Below, piece after piece: positions 37,126 through 46,711 of a stretch of DNA of 64,000 nucleotides (positions are counted from its first letter, which is position 1; every line of letters starts with the position of its first letter). Position numbers and translations under genes: made by a program. The notes beneath the pieces are model-generated. The model made no database searches, had not been told where the DNA came from, and saw only the letters and a program-made list of their open reading frames with translations. This stretch comes from G965212005 sp965212005 (GTDB lineage: Bacteria > Pseudomonadota > Gammaproteobacteria > Porifericomitales > Porifericomitaceae), in assembly GCA_965212005.1 (NCBI GenBank), contig OZ243038.1, positions 248,001-312,000 on the forward strand, given 5' to 3'.

Positions 37126-39715
37126 GAGCGGAGTGGAACAGCTTGCAGAGCTGACCGAAGTCAAGCCCGGCAAATTGTTGGAGATCCTGGGCGAAGCCGG
37201 TATCGCCGTTGAGACAAAAGAGCAGGCGCTTTCAGAGGCTGACAAGATCAAGCTGCTGCTGTATCTACGGCGCAAACGAGGCAATAACAACGAAGAAGTC
37301 GAGCCGAATCGAATCGTGTTGCATCGGCGCAGTACGATGGAATTGAAAGTGCCGATCAGCGGGCCTCAGAGCCGGACCCGACCACGGATGCGCTCCGTTA
37401 ACATAGAGCTGCACCGCAGCCGAACTTATGTCAAGCGCAAGGAACTGCAGCAACACAAGGAGGAACTGCAGGAAGAGCAAGCAGTTCCGTCTGCGGAGAC
37501 TAAACCGGAAGTGATGGAAAGCGCCGCCGTCGCGCCACAGGCAGAAGCGCCGGCTACCGAAGTCTCGGTCGAGGCTCCGATGCAGGCAGCGACCGGCGCT
37601 TTCGTTGAGGCGCCCGCCGTAAAGCAGGCGTCGGTCGAACAGCAGGCGCCGGTCGAAAAACAGGCGCCCATCGAAAAGCAGGCAGTGCCCTCTGAGCCTG
37701 AGCTGCCGGCACCTGCTCCAGGGCCCGCTGCTGACATCGCTCCGATTCCAGTGCCCGCCACTGTTGCGGTGCCGGAAGCAGCCGAGCCACAGATAGCGCC
37801 GCCAGAGAGGCCTGCGCAACCACCGCCTCCTGCTCCACCGAAGGAACTGCACGTGTCTTCAGAGAGAAAGGGACGCCGTCGCAAGAAAAGACATATCAAG
37901 TCCGTAGCCACCCGCACCGACCCGCAACACAGTTTTCAACGTCCCAGTGCTCCGGTAGTGCGTGAAGTGGAGATCCCGGAGAGCATCTCGGTAGGGGAGT
38001 TGGCTCAGCGCATGTCGATCAAGGCCCAGGAAGTAATTCGCCTGCTGATGAGCCTGGGCACTATGGCCACCATCAATCAATCCCTTGACCAGGGGACTGC
38101 CATGGTGTTGGTTCAGGAGCTTGGCCATAAAGCCAAGCCGGTTAAAGAAGATTCCCTGCGGGCAGAGTTGGCCCGAATCCAGCGCGAGCAGGGCGAGCAG
38201 GTGCCGCGTCCGCCGGTAGTGACCATCATGGGTCACGTGGATCACGGCAAGACTTCTCTACTCGATCACATTCGCCGCGCCCAGGTGGCGTCAAAAGAGG
38301 CCGGGGGCATTACCCAGCATATCGGCGCATACAGCGTGTCATTGGAGAGCGGCCAAAAGATTACTTTTCTGGATACTCCGGGCCATGAGGCATTTACTGC
38401 CATGCGTGCCCGCGGGACTGAAGTGACTGATATTGTCGTGCTCGTCGTGGCGGCAGACGACGGTGTAATGCCGCAGACGCGCGAAGCTATCCGTCACGCC
38501 CAGGAATCATCCGCCTCGATCGTCGTTGCCATCAATAAGATTGACAAGGCGAACGCAGACCCGGACCGCGTCAAGCAGGCGCTGTACGGGGAAGAGAAGC
38601 TGTTACTGGAAGAATGGGGCGGAGACACTCTATGCAGAAATGTTTCCGCCAAAAGCGGTGAAGGCATTAAGCAGTTGCTCGACGCCATTTTGCTGCAGGC
38701 GGAATTACTGGACCTGAAGGCACCTGACAAGGGAGCGGTCTGGGGCACCGTGATCGAGTCTTATATGGACCGCAACCGAGGGCCCGTTGCTACTATATTG
38801 GTGCAGGGTGGCCTCTTGTTAAAAGGTGACCTGGTGCTGAGCAGCGGCGAGTACGGCCGCGCCCGCTCCCTGATCAATGAAAGCGGCAAGGAATTGAAAA
38901 ACGCGGGGCCTTCAACTCCCGTCGAAGTAGTGGGATTATCCGGAGCGCCGAATGTTGGTGAAGCCGCGATCACGATCACGGATGAACGCAAGGCGCGCGA
39001 ATACGCGGAACAGCACAAGAGCATGCTTCGTGAAAAGGAATTGTCACGGCACGCCAGGGGCAGCGTGGAGGACGTATTCTCAAATATTACCGCCGGACAG
39101 CCCGACACGCTTCGCGTTCTGATCAAAGCGGATGTCCGAGGCTCTGCTGAAGCCTTGTTGACGGCATTGATGAAACTTGCCACTGAGGAAGTGAAAGTCG
39201 ACGTTATTTCCTGCGGGGTTGGCGCTGTTACTGAGTCAGACGTAAACCTGGCCAAGGCTTGTCAAGGACGAATCATCGGATTTAACGTGCGTGCTGACAA
39301 CGTCGCGCGCAAGCTGATCGAGGAGGAAAATATTCCGATCCAGTACTACAACATTATCTACGAAGTAGTAGAGGATATAAGAACATTGCTGAGTGGCATG
39401 TTGTCACCGGAAGTACGGGAGCAGATCGTCGGTCTGGCAGAAGTGCGCGAAGTATTCCACTCTCCGAAATTAGGTGATATTGCCGGTTGTATTGTTGTCA
39501 GCGGCATCGTGAGAAAAGAGCTCCCTATCCGCGTATTGCGGGAAGAGGTGGTGATTTACGAAGGGAAGCTGGAATCGCTACGGCGCTTCAAGGAAGACGT
39601 GAATGAAGTGCAGTCCGGAACAGAATGCGGCATCGGCGTGAAGAACTACAACAACGTAAAAGTCGGCGATAAGATCGAAGTCTTCGAGCGCATATCTCAA
39701 GCCCGCACCCTCTAG
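37118..39715 (+). CDS. infB: Translation initiation factor IF-2
   Basis: An 865-residue IF-2. The N-terminal IF2_N domain is followed by a long Ala/Pro/Glu/Gln-rich linker (about 120-245, including QQAPVEKQAPIEKQA repeats), a second IF2_N domain (IPESISVGELAQRMS), the G domain with GHVDHGKTSLLD, DTPGHEAF and NKID, and the C-terminal domains that bind fMet-tRNA. It places initiator tRNA on the 30S subunit using GTP. The start overlaps nusA. Confidence 0.97.
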   Translation: MFESGVEQLAELTEVKPGKLLEILGEAGIAVETKEQALSEADKIKLLLYLRRKRGNNNEEVEPNRIVLHRRSTMELKVPISGPQSRTRPRMRSVNIELHRSRTYVKRKELQQHKEELQEEQAVPSAETKPEVMESAAVAPQAEAPATEVSVEAPMQAATGAFVEAPAVKQASVEQQAPVEKQAPIEKQAVPSEPELPAPAPGPAADIAPIPVPATVAVPEAAEPQIAPPERPAQPPPPAPPKELHVSSERKGRRRKKRHIKSVATRTDPQHSFQRPSAPVVREVEIPESISVGELAQRMSIKAQEVIRLLMSLGTMATINQSLDQGTAMVLVQELGHKAKPVKEDSLRAELARIQREQGEQVPRPPVVTIMGHVDHGKTSLLDHIRRAQVASKEAGGITQHIGAYSVSLESGQKITFLDTPGHEAFTAMRARGTEVTDIVVLVVAADDGVMPQTREAIRHAQESSASIVVAINKIDKANADPDRVKQALYGEEKLLLEEWGGDTLCRNVSAKSGEGIKQLLDAILLQAELLDLKAPDKGAVWGTVIESYMDRNRGPVATILVQGGLLLKGDLVLSSGEYGRARSLINESGKELKNAGPSTPVEVVGLSGAPNVGEAAITITDERKAREYAEQHKSMLREKELSRHARGSVEDVFSNITAGQPDTLRVLIKADVRGSAEALLTALMKLATEEVKVDVISCGVGAVTESDVNLAKACQGRIIGFNVRADNVARKLIEEENIPIQYYNIIYEVVEDIRTLLSGMLSPEVREQIVGLAEVREVFHSPKLGDIAGCIVVSGIVRKELPIRVLREEVVIYEGKLESLRRFKEDVNEVQSGTECGIGVKNYNNVKVGDKIEVFERISQARTL

Positions 39716-39745
39716 CACTGCAGCAAGCGTCTGTAAGGGATCAAA

Positions 39746-40123
39746 TTGCAGAAAGAATACAGCCGCGACCGCAGAATTGCTGCCATTGTTCAGCGCGTGC
39801 TTGCCGAAATTTTGCAGCGCGAAACTGACTTCTCAGCAGACATGCTGACCATATCTGCCGTGCAGGTGGATACCGGTTTAGCCAAGGCGAAGGTCTTTAT
39901 CACTTCTCTAAGGGATGCTCCGGAACACCGCCAGGAATTACTTCGGACGCTCAATAACAATGCTCCCGGTTACCGCCGACGGTTAGCTGGAAAGCTATAC
40001 CTGCGCAATACTCCGTTCCTGGAATTTTTTTATGATCGCTTTCAGGAAGACGTGCGCAAGGTGGATCGTTTACTAAATGAGTTGCGTAAACCCGGTTCAT
40101 CCATCTCTTCTGATTCTACATGA
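39746..40123 (+). CDS. rbfA: Ribosome-binding factor A
   Basis: A 125-residue KH-fold protein: YSRDRRIAAIVQRVLAEIL and LTISAVQVDTGLAKAKVFI, LRNTPFLEFFYDR. It binds 16S rRNA helix 1 during 30S maturation and cold adaptation. The start is TTG at 39746, with TAAGGGA ten bases before it. It overlaps truB by 4 bases. Confidence 0.95.
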   Translation: MQKEYSRDRRIAAIVQRVLAEILQRETDFSADMLTISAVQVDTGLAKAKVFITSLRDAPEHRQELLRTLNNNAPGYRRRLAGKLYLRNTPFLEFFYDRFQEDVRKVDRLLNELRKPGSSISSDST

Positions 40124-41061
40124 GCCGCCGTCGCCGCAAGGGGCGGGGCGTGAGCGGCATATTATTGCTGGATAAACCTGGCGGCATTACTTCAAACGAG
40201 GCACTGCAGCGAGTCCGGCGCCTGTACGAAGCGCGCAAAGCAGGGCACACCGGCAGCCTGGACGTGATTGCCACCGGCATGCTGCCGCTTTGCTTCGGTG
40301 AAGCAACCAAGATCTCCGGATTCCTGCTTAATGCCAATAAGCGCTACCAGGTGACCTGCAAGCTGGGAGAAAACACGCTGACTGGAGACCGCTCTGGCGA
40401 ACTCCGCCTGAAAAGACCGGTGCCATCTCTGAACGCCAGTCAGGTGAAGCAGGTATTGGAGCAGTTCCGCGGAGCAGGCGAACAAATTCCCCCGATGTAT
40501 TCAGCCTTAAAGCATCAAGGCACCCGGCTGCATGAGCTTGCACGCAAGGGCATTGAAGTGGAGCGAGCTCCGCGCCGCATATACATATATGAACTCAAGT
40601 TACTGAAGTTGGAAGCAGAGCGGATAGAGCTGCACCTGCTTTGCTCTAAAGGCACTTACGTCCGCACTTTAGTGGAAGATATCGGTGAAGAACTGGGCTG
40701 CGGAGGGCACGTCGAAGCTTTACGCCGCCTCCAGTCGGGCCCGTTTACCGCGGATCAAATGATTAGCATGCCAAAATTAGAGCAATTCAAACTGGAGGGA
40801 CTTTCCGTCCTGGATGCCTTGCTGCGTCCGATGGACGAGGCCCTGGAGGATCAGCCCAAAGTGACGCTGAACGACGGCATCGCCCGGTACTTGTTGCAGG
40901 GACAGCCAGTACTGATTCCGCGCGCTCCTACCGAGGGACTGGTGCGCTTGTATGCCCAACCGGATCGTTTTCTTGGCGTCGGCCGGGTACTCAGTGACGG
41001 TCGTATTTCCCTTCACCGCCTGGTGCGCGAAAAAGCCCCGGATAGCCCGGCCTCCGGTTAA
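40120..41061 (+). CDS. truB: tRNA pseudouridine(55) synthase
   Basis: A 313-residue TruB that makes pseudouridine 55 in the T loop of tRNAs. GILLLDKPGGITSNEAL, the catalytic GHTGSLDVIATGMLPLC with its aspartate, PPMYSALKHQGTRLHELAR and SKGTYVRTLVEDIGEELG are intact; a C-terminal PUA-like domain follows (about 240-305). rpsO and pnp, which normally follow, are absent. Confidence 0.96.
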   Translation: MSRRRRKGRGVSGILLLDKPGGITSNEALQRVRRLYEARKAGHTGSLDVIATGMLPLCFGEATKISGFLLNANKRYQVTCKLGENTLTGDRSGELRLKRPVPSLNASQVKQVLEQFRGAGEQIPPMYSALKHQGTRLHELARKGIEVERAPRRIYIYELKLLKLEAERIELHLLCSKGTYVRTLVEDIGEELGCGGHVEALRRLQSGPFTADQMISMPKLEQFKLEGLSVLDALLRPMDEALEDQPKVTLNDGIARYLLQGQPVLIPRAPTEGLVRLYAQPDRFLGVGRVLSDGRISLHRLVREKAPDSPASG

Positions 41062-41091
41062 ACCGGGTTTTCGCTGTATAACGCAAGCAAC

Positions 41092-41168
41092 TGGTCGGGG
41101 TGACTGGATTCGAACCAGCGGCCCCTGCCTCCCGAAGGCAGTGCTCTACCAAGCTGAGCTACACCCCG
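41092..41168 (-). tRNA. tRNA-Pro (CGG)
   Basis: 77 nucleotides including an encoded CCA. The acceptor CGGGGTG pairs with CACCCCG; the anticodon stem-loop is CTGCC-TTCGGGA-GGCAG giving anticodon CGG; the T arm contains GGTTCGAATCC. It lies antisense just after truB. Confidence 0.95.
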
Positions 41169-41265
41169 CATGCGTTCCACGCCGCAAAATGGACTCCGGC
41201 CCGCCGTTTGTGCGTTGACTACTTGGCATGTGCGCCGGTCCGCGGCAAGGCCTGTTGAATGAATA

Positions 41266-42297
41266 CTAGTACCTGCGCTCGACTGTGAATTGGGCTAAGT
41301 CACACAGGGTATCCCGGCAGGCAGATGGCGGTAGGCACGACAGCAGGTCTAATGCCCGCCTGATCTCGCGCTGCGCAAGCTCCATAGTATAGTCAATGGC
41401 TCCGGAAGCCGCAACGGCTGACATGACTTCCTGCACCTCGATCGATCCTCCCTGTGCGATGGTGTGACGTATTAGCTTTGCCTGGGCAGGCGTGCCGTGC
41501 CAGATAGTATAGAGCAGGGGCAAGGTGGGTTTCCCTTGCGCTAAATCATCGCCAAGATTTTTCCCGACGTTGGTAGCCGAAGGATCGCAGTCCAGGCAAT
41601 CATCAATCAGTTGATACGCGGTACCCAAATGCAGGCTGTACCCGGCGACTGCCTGTTCTTCACTCTCTGTACGTTCACACAGGATCGCACTCAAGCGTCC
41701 TGCTGCCTCGAATAACTTGGCGGTCTTATTGCGTATAACGTTCAGGTAGCCCCGTTCGGTCAACTCGACGTTGTGCAGGTTGGCGAGTTGTTGTACTTCT
41801 CCTTCCGCGATCACATTGGTGGTATCGGCCAGCACTTGCATTACGGGAATGGAATCCAGGGCCACCATCATCTGGAAGGCACGTGAATACAGGAAATCTC
41901 CCACCAGCACGCTGGCTTCATTGCCCCAGCGCTGGTTGGCGGTTAGTTGCCCGCGGCGCATTTTGGAGGCATCGATAACATCGTCGTGCAGCAAGGTGGC
42001 GGTGTGAATAAATTCAATGATGGTTGCCAGCAAAATATGCCGGTCACCGCGATAATTAAATAAACGGCTTCCGATCAGCAGCAGCATCGGGCGCAGGCGC
42101 TTTCCTCCGCTTTCGATAATGTAGTCAGAAAGCTGCTTGATGAGCGGCACCGTGGAATACAGGTGTTGCTCAATGCTTCGATCCAGCCGTTCGACGTCCT
42201 CCGTGAACTGTTGCCGGATTCGAGTCAACAGGGTTTCCGGCGCCTCACAAGGAGACTGCCGCGCCCGTGGCACGGAACGATACGGGCTGATCTGCAT
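41266..42297 (-). CDS. ispB: Long-chain polyprenyl (octaprenyl-type) diphosphate synthase
   Basis: A 343-residue trans-prenyltransferase making the ubiquinone side chain. GGKRLRPMLLL, first Asp-rich motif LLHDDVIDASKMRRG, LVGDFLYSRAF, GEVQQLAN and second Asp-rich motif LIDDCLDCD are present; the V to C change in DDxxD spacing is tolerated. It is divergent from rplU, the usual gammaproteobacterial arrangement. Confidence 0.94.
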   Translation of the reverse strand: MQISPYRSVPRARQSPCEAPETLLTRIRQQFTEDVERLDRSIEQHLYSTVPLIKQLSDYIIESGGKRLRPMLLLIGSRLFNYRGDRHILLATIIEFIHTATLLHDDVIDASKMRRGQLTANQRWGNEASVLVGDFLYSRAFQMMVALDSIPVMQVLADTTNVIAEGEVQQLANLHNVELTERGYLNVIRNKTAKLFEAAGRLSAILCERTESEEQAVAGYSLHLGTAYQLIDDCLDCDPSATNVGKNLGDDLAQGKPTLPLLYTIWHGTPAQAKLIRHTIAQGGSIEVQEVMSAVAASGAIDYTMELAQREIRRALDLLSCLPPSACRDTLCDLAQFTVERRY

Positions 42298-42686
42298 GTT
42301 TTAGCCGGCAGCAGGCAAGGCAAACGGGGGCATGCCGGGCGCACGGCGGGACGCCGGGAGCGCCATCGGGTTAATTATATGCTGATGAAACAAGGCGGTC
42401 AGTGGTTGGAGGCATGAATTTGGGTGCGCAGCGCAGGCCTGGCGGTCTACATTATGGTACCGAGCAGGTTGAGCGCAGCAGGCTCGCTGCGCCGGGCAAG
42501 CCCGCAGTCGGCAACACGACTACCGGGGCAGGGCAGGCGTCGGCCGGCGGCAGTCGGATCAGCAGGGGTGCGCCAACGGGTGGAAGCTTCGGATTGGACC
42601 ATAGGATTACATGTCTCACGCCAAGGGTAGCAAAAAAAAGCGGGCTTGGGTATTTACGTCATTTCCGCGTGCCGACACATTGGCAC
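42298..42686. other. intergenic region between ispB and rplU promoter
   Basis: Spacer of the divergent ispB/rplU pair. Plus-strand open frames here have no recognisable similarity and overlap the rplU promoter; I treat them as non-coding. Confidence 0.4.
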
Positions 42687-42715
42687 TTGTTACTGCTGGC
42701 AGGGTTTCTTATAAT
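42687..42715 (+). promoter_or_regulatory. sigma70 promoter for rplU-rpmA-obg
   Basis: TTGTTA at 42687-42692, a 17-base spacer, and a perfect TATAAT at 42710-42715, about 90 bases before the rplU start. Confidence 0.65.
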
Positions 42716-42724
42716 CCAGTGCCG

Positions 42725-42741
42725 TTTCGGGGTACCCGAAA
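42725..42741 (+). promoter_or_regulatory. leader hairpin upstream of rplU
   Basis: Perfect inverted repeat TTTCGGG / CCCGAAA with a three-base loop, starting about ten bases after the promoter -10, so it would form at the very 5' end of the rplU mRNA. Function is unknown; stabilisation or ribosomal-protein feedback are possibilities. Confidence 0.45.
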
Positions 42742-42806
42742 GTTGAGCAGTGAGGAAACACAGGGTTTCTGAGGCAGTCAGGAGATAGGGACCAGGATCT
42801 GTAGAG

Positions 42807-43133
42807 ATGTATGCGGTAGTCAAAACTGGAGGCAGCCAATACCGGGTGCGCGTCGGCGATCACCTGAAGGTGGAGCGTTTAAGCGCAGAAGCCGGCACTA
42901 CCATTGAACTCAACCAGGTACTGATGATTGAGGAGGATGGGCAGGCGCGAGTAGGGACTCCGCTGCTGGAAGACGTCCAGGTGCTGGCCCTCGTCCGCGG
43001 GCACAGCAAGGGAGAGCGGATCCGCATTATCAAGATGCACCGACGCAAGCACCATATGAAACGTCAGGGACACAGACAACCCTGTACGGAACTGACGATC
43101 ACCGAGATCCGTTCTGGCTCAACCGGCGCGTAG
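42807..43133 (+). CDS. rplU: 50S ribosomal protein L21
   Basis: A 108-residue L21: MYAVVKTGGSQYRVRVGDHL, VLMIEEDG and KMHRRKHHMKRQGHRQ are diagnostic. It binds 23S rRNA in the large subunit. Followed by rpmA and obg, the usual order. Confidence 0.97.
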   Translation: MYAVVKTGGSQYRVRVGDHLKVERLSAEAGTTIELNQVLMIEEDGQARVGTPLLEDVQVLALVRGHSKGERIRIIKMHRRKHHMKRQGHRQPCTELTITEIRSGSTGA

Positions 43134-43184
43134 CCGCACTGGATCGATCCCGTTTGACAAAGCAATCCGCTCAAGGAGACACAG

Positions 43185-43457
43185 ATGGCACATAAGAAGA
43201 TGGGAGGCAGTTCCCGGAATGGGCGTGATTCGCAATCGAAACGCCTGGGAGTGAAGCGTTTCGGCGGTGAGCGGGTACAGGCCGGGAACATCCTGGTCCG
43301 GCAGCGTGGTTGCCGCTTCCACCCAGGCACAAACGTGGGCTGTGGTCGGGATCACACCCTGTTTGCCCGCATCAACGGCATTGTTGTTTTTGGCCACAAA
43401 GGTCCGAAAAAGCGCTCCTGCGTCAGCGTATTTCCGCATTCAGCTTCATCCGGCTAG
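43185..43457 (+). CDS. rpmA: 50S ribosomal protein L27
   Basis: A 90-residue L27: MAHKKMGGSSRNGRDSQSKR, LGVKRFGGE and ILVRQRGCRFHPG are diagnostic. Its N-terminal tail reaches the peptidyl transferase centre. The start has AAGGAG seven bases upstream. Confidence 0.97.
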   Translation: MAHKKMGGSSRNGRDSQSKRLGVKRFGGERVQAGNILVRQRGCRFHPGTNVGCGRDHTLFARINGIVVFGHKGPKKRSCVSVFPHSASSG

Positions 43458-43560
43458 CTTGGCATTTTCCCCTGGGCAAGTGGTGAACGCACGAGATTTT
43501 CCGCGGCTCCCGGCGCGACAGGACATATGACGCGGATGGCAGCAGGCACGGCTGGCAATT

Positions 43561-44610
43561 GTGAAATTTGTGGACGAGACTTGGCTCCAGGTACAGGCCG
43601 GACATGGCGGCGACGGTTGTCTGAGTTTTCGCCGTGAGCGCTTTCTCCCGCGCGGTGGCCCTGATGGAGGCGATGGAGGTCGAGGCGGCTCCATCCTGCT
43701 GAAGGTGGATACAGGATTGCACACGTTGGCAGATCTGGAGCAGGCTGAGGCCCGCTTTTGCGCCCCCGCCGGCTCCTCCGGAGGTTCCCAGCGTCGCAGC
43801 GGTCGCAACGGCAAAGATCGGCATTTGAGGGTGCCCCCGGGCACCCGGGTTTCGGACGCGGATACGCAGCAGCTGATAGCAGATTTGTTAGAGCCGAAAG
43901 CCGTGCTGGAAGTGGCCCGCGGAGGCTGCGGAGGCATCGGCAACGTGCACTTCAGGAGCGGTCGCAACCGAAGCCCGAGACGCACCATTCCAGGCCGCCC
44001 GGGGCAGCAGCGCAAGCTGCACCTGGAACTGCTGTTGTTGGCCGAAATCGGTCTGGTGGGACATCCCAATGCCGGCAAGTCTTCGCTGCTGCGTGCCGTA
44101 TCCAATGCTCGTCCCAAGGTGGCAGCCTATCCGTTTACCACGCTGCATCCGAACCTGGGGGTTGTGGATCTGGATTTTGATGCACGCTTGCGGATAGCCG
44201 ATATTCCGGGACTCATCAAAGGGGCGGCATCCGGAACCGGCTTGGGCACCCGTTTTCTGCGGCATTTGGGGCGAACGCGCCTGCTGCTGCATCTGGTCGA
44301 CGTGGCGGCCGCGCCGGCAGCGCAGTTAGCCGACCAGGTGCGCTGTATTGAAGCTGAACTGCTGGCCTACGATCAGAATTTGTTGCAGCGCCCCCGTTGG
44401 CTGGTACTGAACAAAATTGACCTGCCGGGCAGGGAGCGCAGTGCCCAGGTCGGCGCGGAACTACTGCAACGGTTAAAATGGGCGCATCCCAGTTACCTGG
44501 TCTCGGTACGGAACGGCAGCGGCTGCATGGAATTATGCTGGGACGCCGCCCGTTTCCTGGCAAGTTCCCATTACTCGCAGAGCCCGCTCCCTGACGCCGC
44601 CACCCACTGA
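43561..44610 (+). CDS. obg: Obg/CgtA GTPase
   Basis: A 349-residue ribosome-associated GTPase. The glycine-rich Obg fold occupies residues 1-160 (GGDGCLSFRRERFLPRGGPD), then the G domain with GHPNAGKSSLL (G1), YPFTTLHPN (G2), DIPGLIKGA (G3) and NKIDLP (G4). It acts in 50S assembly and stress control. It starts with GTG at 43561; no strong ribosome binding site is visible. Confidence 0.95.
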   Translation: MKFVDETWLQVQAGHGGDGCLSFRRERFLPRGGPDGGDGGRGGSILLKVDTGLHTLADLEQAEARFCAPAGSSGGSQRRSGRNGKDRHLRVPPGTRVSDADTQQLIADLLEPKAVLEVARGGCGGIGNVHFRSGRNRSPRRTIPGRPGQQRKLHLELLLLAEIGLVGHPNAGKSSLLRAVSNARPKVAAYPFTTLHPNLGVVDLDFDARLRIADIPGLIKGAASGTGLGTRFLRHLGRTRLLLHLVDVAAAPAAQLADQVRCIEAELLAYDQNLLQRPRWLVLNKIDLPGRERSAQVGAELLQRLKWAHPSYLVSVRNGSGCMELCWDAARFLASSHYSQSPLPDAATH

Positions 44611-44794
44611 AAATCCTGCTCCGCCGATACACTGCCGCTCCTGATGCCGACTTTGCGTTTAACCGCGGCTGTAGGTGCTGGGCAGGCGATGCAGCGCAGA
44701 ACGGCTCTGTGCACCGTCATCACGGCGACCTTCACCGCTGTGGGCGAGGCCTCTGAAAAAATGCCGAGGACCGGCGCGCGGCTTCATTAGAAAA

Positions 44795-45910
44795 ATGGGG
44801 CGAGTCAGGACAATCCACCGTATCTGGGTCGTAAAGATAGGCAGTGCCCTGCTAACTCGGCCGGGCGGTGGGTTGCATACCGAAAATCTGAAAGAGTGGG
44901 TTCGGCAGCTGGCGCTGCTGCGCGAACAAAAAGTACAGACGGTGCTGGTTTCCTCCGGCGCGGTAGCCGTCGGTCTGGCCCGTTTGGGCTGGTCGCGGCG
45001 CCCGCGGGCAGTGCCCTGCCTGCAGGCCGCGGCAGCGGTGGGTCAGAGCGGCCTGGTGCAAGCGTACGAAGAGGCATTCCGTAGATTGGGACTCTGTACG
45101 GCGCAGATCTTGTTGACGCATGAAGATATTGCCGATCGGCGACGCTATCTCAATGCCCGCGGCACATTGCGCCAATTGCTGTCGTTGGCGGTGATTCCGG
45201 TGGTCAATGAAAATGATACGATTTCCACGGAAGAAATCCAGTTCGGGGATAACGATACCCTGGCCGGCTTGACGGCAAACCTGATCGAAGCGGAACGGAT
45301 GGTGCTGCTGACGGACCGAGCCGGTTTGCACGAACGGGACCCAGCTTTGGATGCCGATGCTCCGCTGGTACGACAGGGGCGAGCCGGTGACGCAGCATTG
45401 GAGCAGATGGCTGGAACAGGCGGAGCGGCAGGGCGCGGCGGCATGAAGACCAAGCTTCAGGCTGCTGCTGTGGCAGCGAAATCAGGCACCGATACCATTA
45501 TCGCAAATGGGCTGGAACGGGATATTTTGCTGCGCCTGGCTGCCGAGGAGGCATTAGGTACTCACTTGCAGGCCGGCTGTGCCCCGGTGACGGCACGCAA
45601 GCAGTGGCTGGCCGGGCAATCTATCGTCTCCGGTCAGCTGGAATTGGATGCAGGTGCCGTACGCTACCTGCGCGAACACGGAAAAAGCCTGCTGGCAGTG
45701 GGGATCATCGCGCTCAAGGGGAATTTCCGCCGGGGCGAGATCGTTTCCCTGCTGGACCCGGAGCATAATGAAATTGGGCGGGGCATGGTGAATTATGATG
45801 CTGCTGAAAGCCGGCGCATCATAGGCCAGCCTAGTGAGCGCATCGAAGAATTACTGGGCTATGTTAAAGAACCGGAACTGATCCACCGGGATAATATGAT
45901 CCTGTTTTAA
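44795..45910 (+). CDS. proB: Glutamate 5-kinase
   Basis: A 371-residue enzyme of the first step of proline synthesis. The kinase domain has WVVKIGSALLT, VSSGAVAVG, NENDTISTEEIQFGDND and GRGGMKTKLQAA; a C-terminal PUA domain (about 275-365) is present. I chose ATG 44795 because the family begins there; the earlier in-frame extension is unlike ProB. Confidence 0.95.
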   Translation: MGRVRTIHRIWVVKIGSALLTRPGGGLHTENLKEWVRQLALLREQKVQTVLVSSGAVAVGLARLGWSRRPRAVPCLQAAAAVGQSGLVQAYEEAFRRLGLCTAQILLTHEDIADRRRYLNARGTLRQLLSLAVIPVVNENDTISTEEIQFGDNDTLAGLTANLIEAERMVLLTDRAGLHERDPALDADAPLVRQGRAGDAALEQMAGTGGAAGRGGMKTKLQAAAVAAKSGTDTIIANGLERDILLRLAAEEALGTHLQAGCAPVTARKQWLAGQSIVSGQLELDAGAVRYLREHGKSLLAVGIIALKGNFRRGEIVSLLDPEHNEIGRGMVNYDAAESRRIIGQPSERIEELLGYVKEPELIHRDNMILF

Positions 45911-46233
45911 TCGCTCTGCCTGATCAACGAAAGAACATAAAAATAATAATTATCAATAGATTACTGATAAATATTCTTCCTTGTTATTTGAACGCAAGCA
46001 TGGTCCTGCTGTGTTCGGGCCGGTGTTCGGGTCTGCGGCGGCAGGCGCAGACCCGGCGAGCAGCGCCGCTGTATGCCGCACCTTAGCTGCTGCTGCAGCG
46101 CTGAGACCGCGGGCGCACGCCGTCGCAGACGCTGCCGATGAGGGGATGATTAGAGGCCAGGCTGCCTGGCGACGCCGATCCGCACTAACCGGTGCAATCA
46201 GGAGCCATCAGGAGCAAGCAGGGAGTCTTGGCC
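45911..46233. other. intergenic region between proB and rpsT
   Basis: About 320 bases between convergent genes. An AT-rich stretch follows the proB stop (about 45935-45985); the rest is GC-rich with no recognisable gene or clear T-tailed terminator. Confidence 0.35.
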
Positions 46234-46503
46234 TTAGGCGGGTGCCAGTGCACGTAAACAAGAATTTAATCTAAGTTTATAACGAGATGCTTTATTTTTA
46301 TGGATGATTCCTTTCGATACCATCTGATCCAGAATAGGCACAAGCTTCCGGTAAGCAGTCTCGGCGGCGGCATAATCCTGATTTCGCAATGGCAAAACCG
46401 TCTTCTTCACCGCGGTGCGCATCATCGATCGGTGGACGATATTGCGCTGCTGCCGCCGTTTTTCCCGGCGGACGCGTTTTCGAGCTGAGGATGAGTTTGC
46501 CAA
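46234..46503 (-). CDS. rpsT: 30S ribosomal protein S20
   Basis: An 89-residue basic helical protein: MANSSSARKRVRREKRRQ, RSMMRTAVKK and GIIHKNKASRYKLRLN fit S20, which binds 16S rRNA. Divergent from murJ, as in many relatives. Confidence 0.95.
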   Translation of the reverse strand: MANSSSARKRVRREKRRQQRNIVHRSMMRTAVKKTVLPLRNQDYAAAETAYRKLVPILDQMVSKGIIHKNKASRYKLRLNSCLRALAPA

Positions 46504-46533
46504 ATTCAGTTTCCTGCCTAGTAAAGGGACTGT

Positions 46534-46562
46534 ACTGTGCCTAGGCCGGGTATCAATGTCAA
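46534..46562 (-). promoter_or_regulatory. candidate rpsT promoter
   Basis: On the minus strand a perfect TTGACA (46557-46562) is followed after 17 bases by a weak -10, CACAGT. The strong -35 supports it; the -10 is poor. Confidence 0.4.
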
Positions 46563-46711
46563 TGCGCCAGGCTGCTGCGACCGTAATTGCCTGACACGGG
46601 CAGCCGATTGTTACGAAATATCATTTTATTTACAATGGGCTATCGTTCCTTCGCCTTCATGATTGCTCCGCTCTGCGGCAGCATTTTCCCGCTGGCAAGA
46701 GGCCTCATCTG

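Noticed and set aside
42402..42746. 114-codon plus-strand frame before rplU
   Set aside because: It covers the rplU promoter and has no protein-like features.
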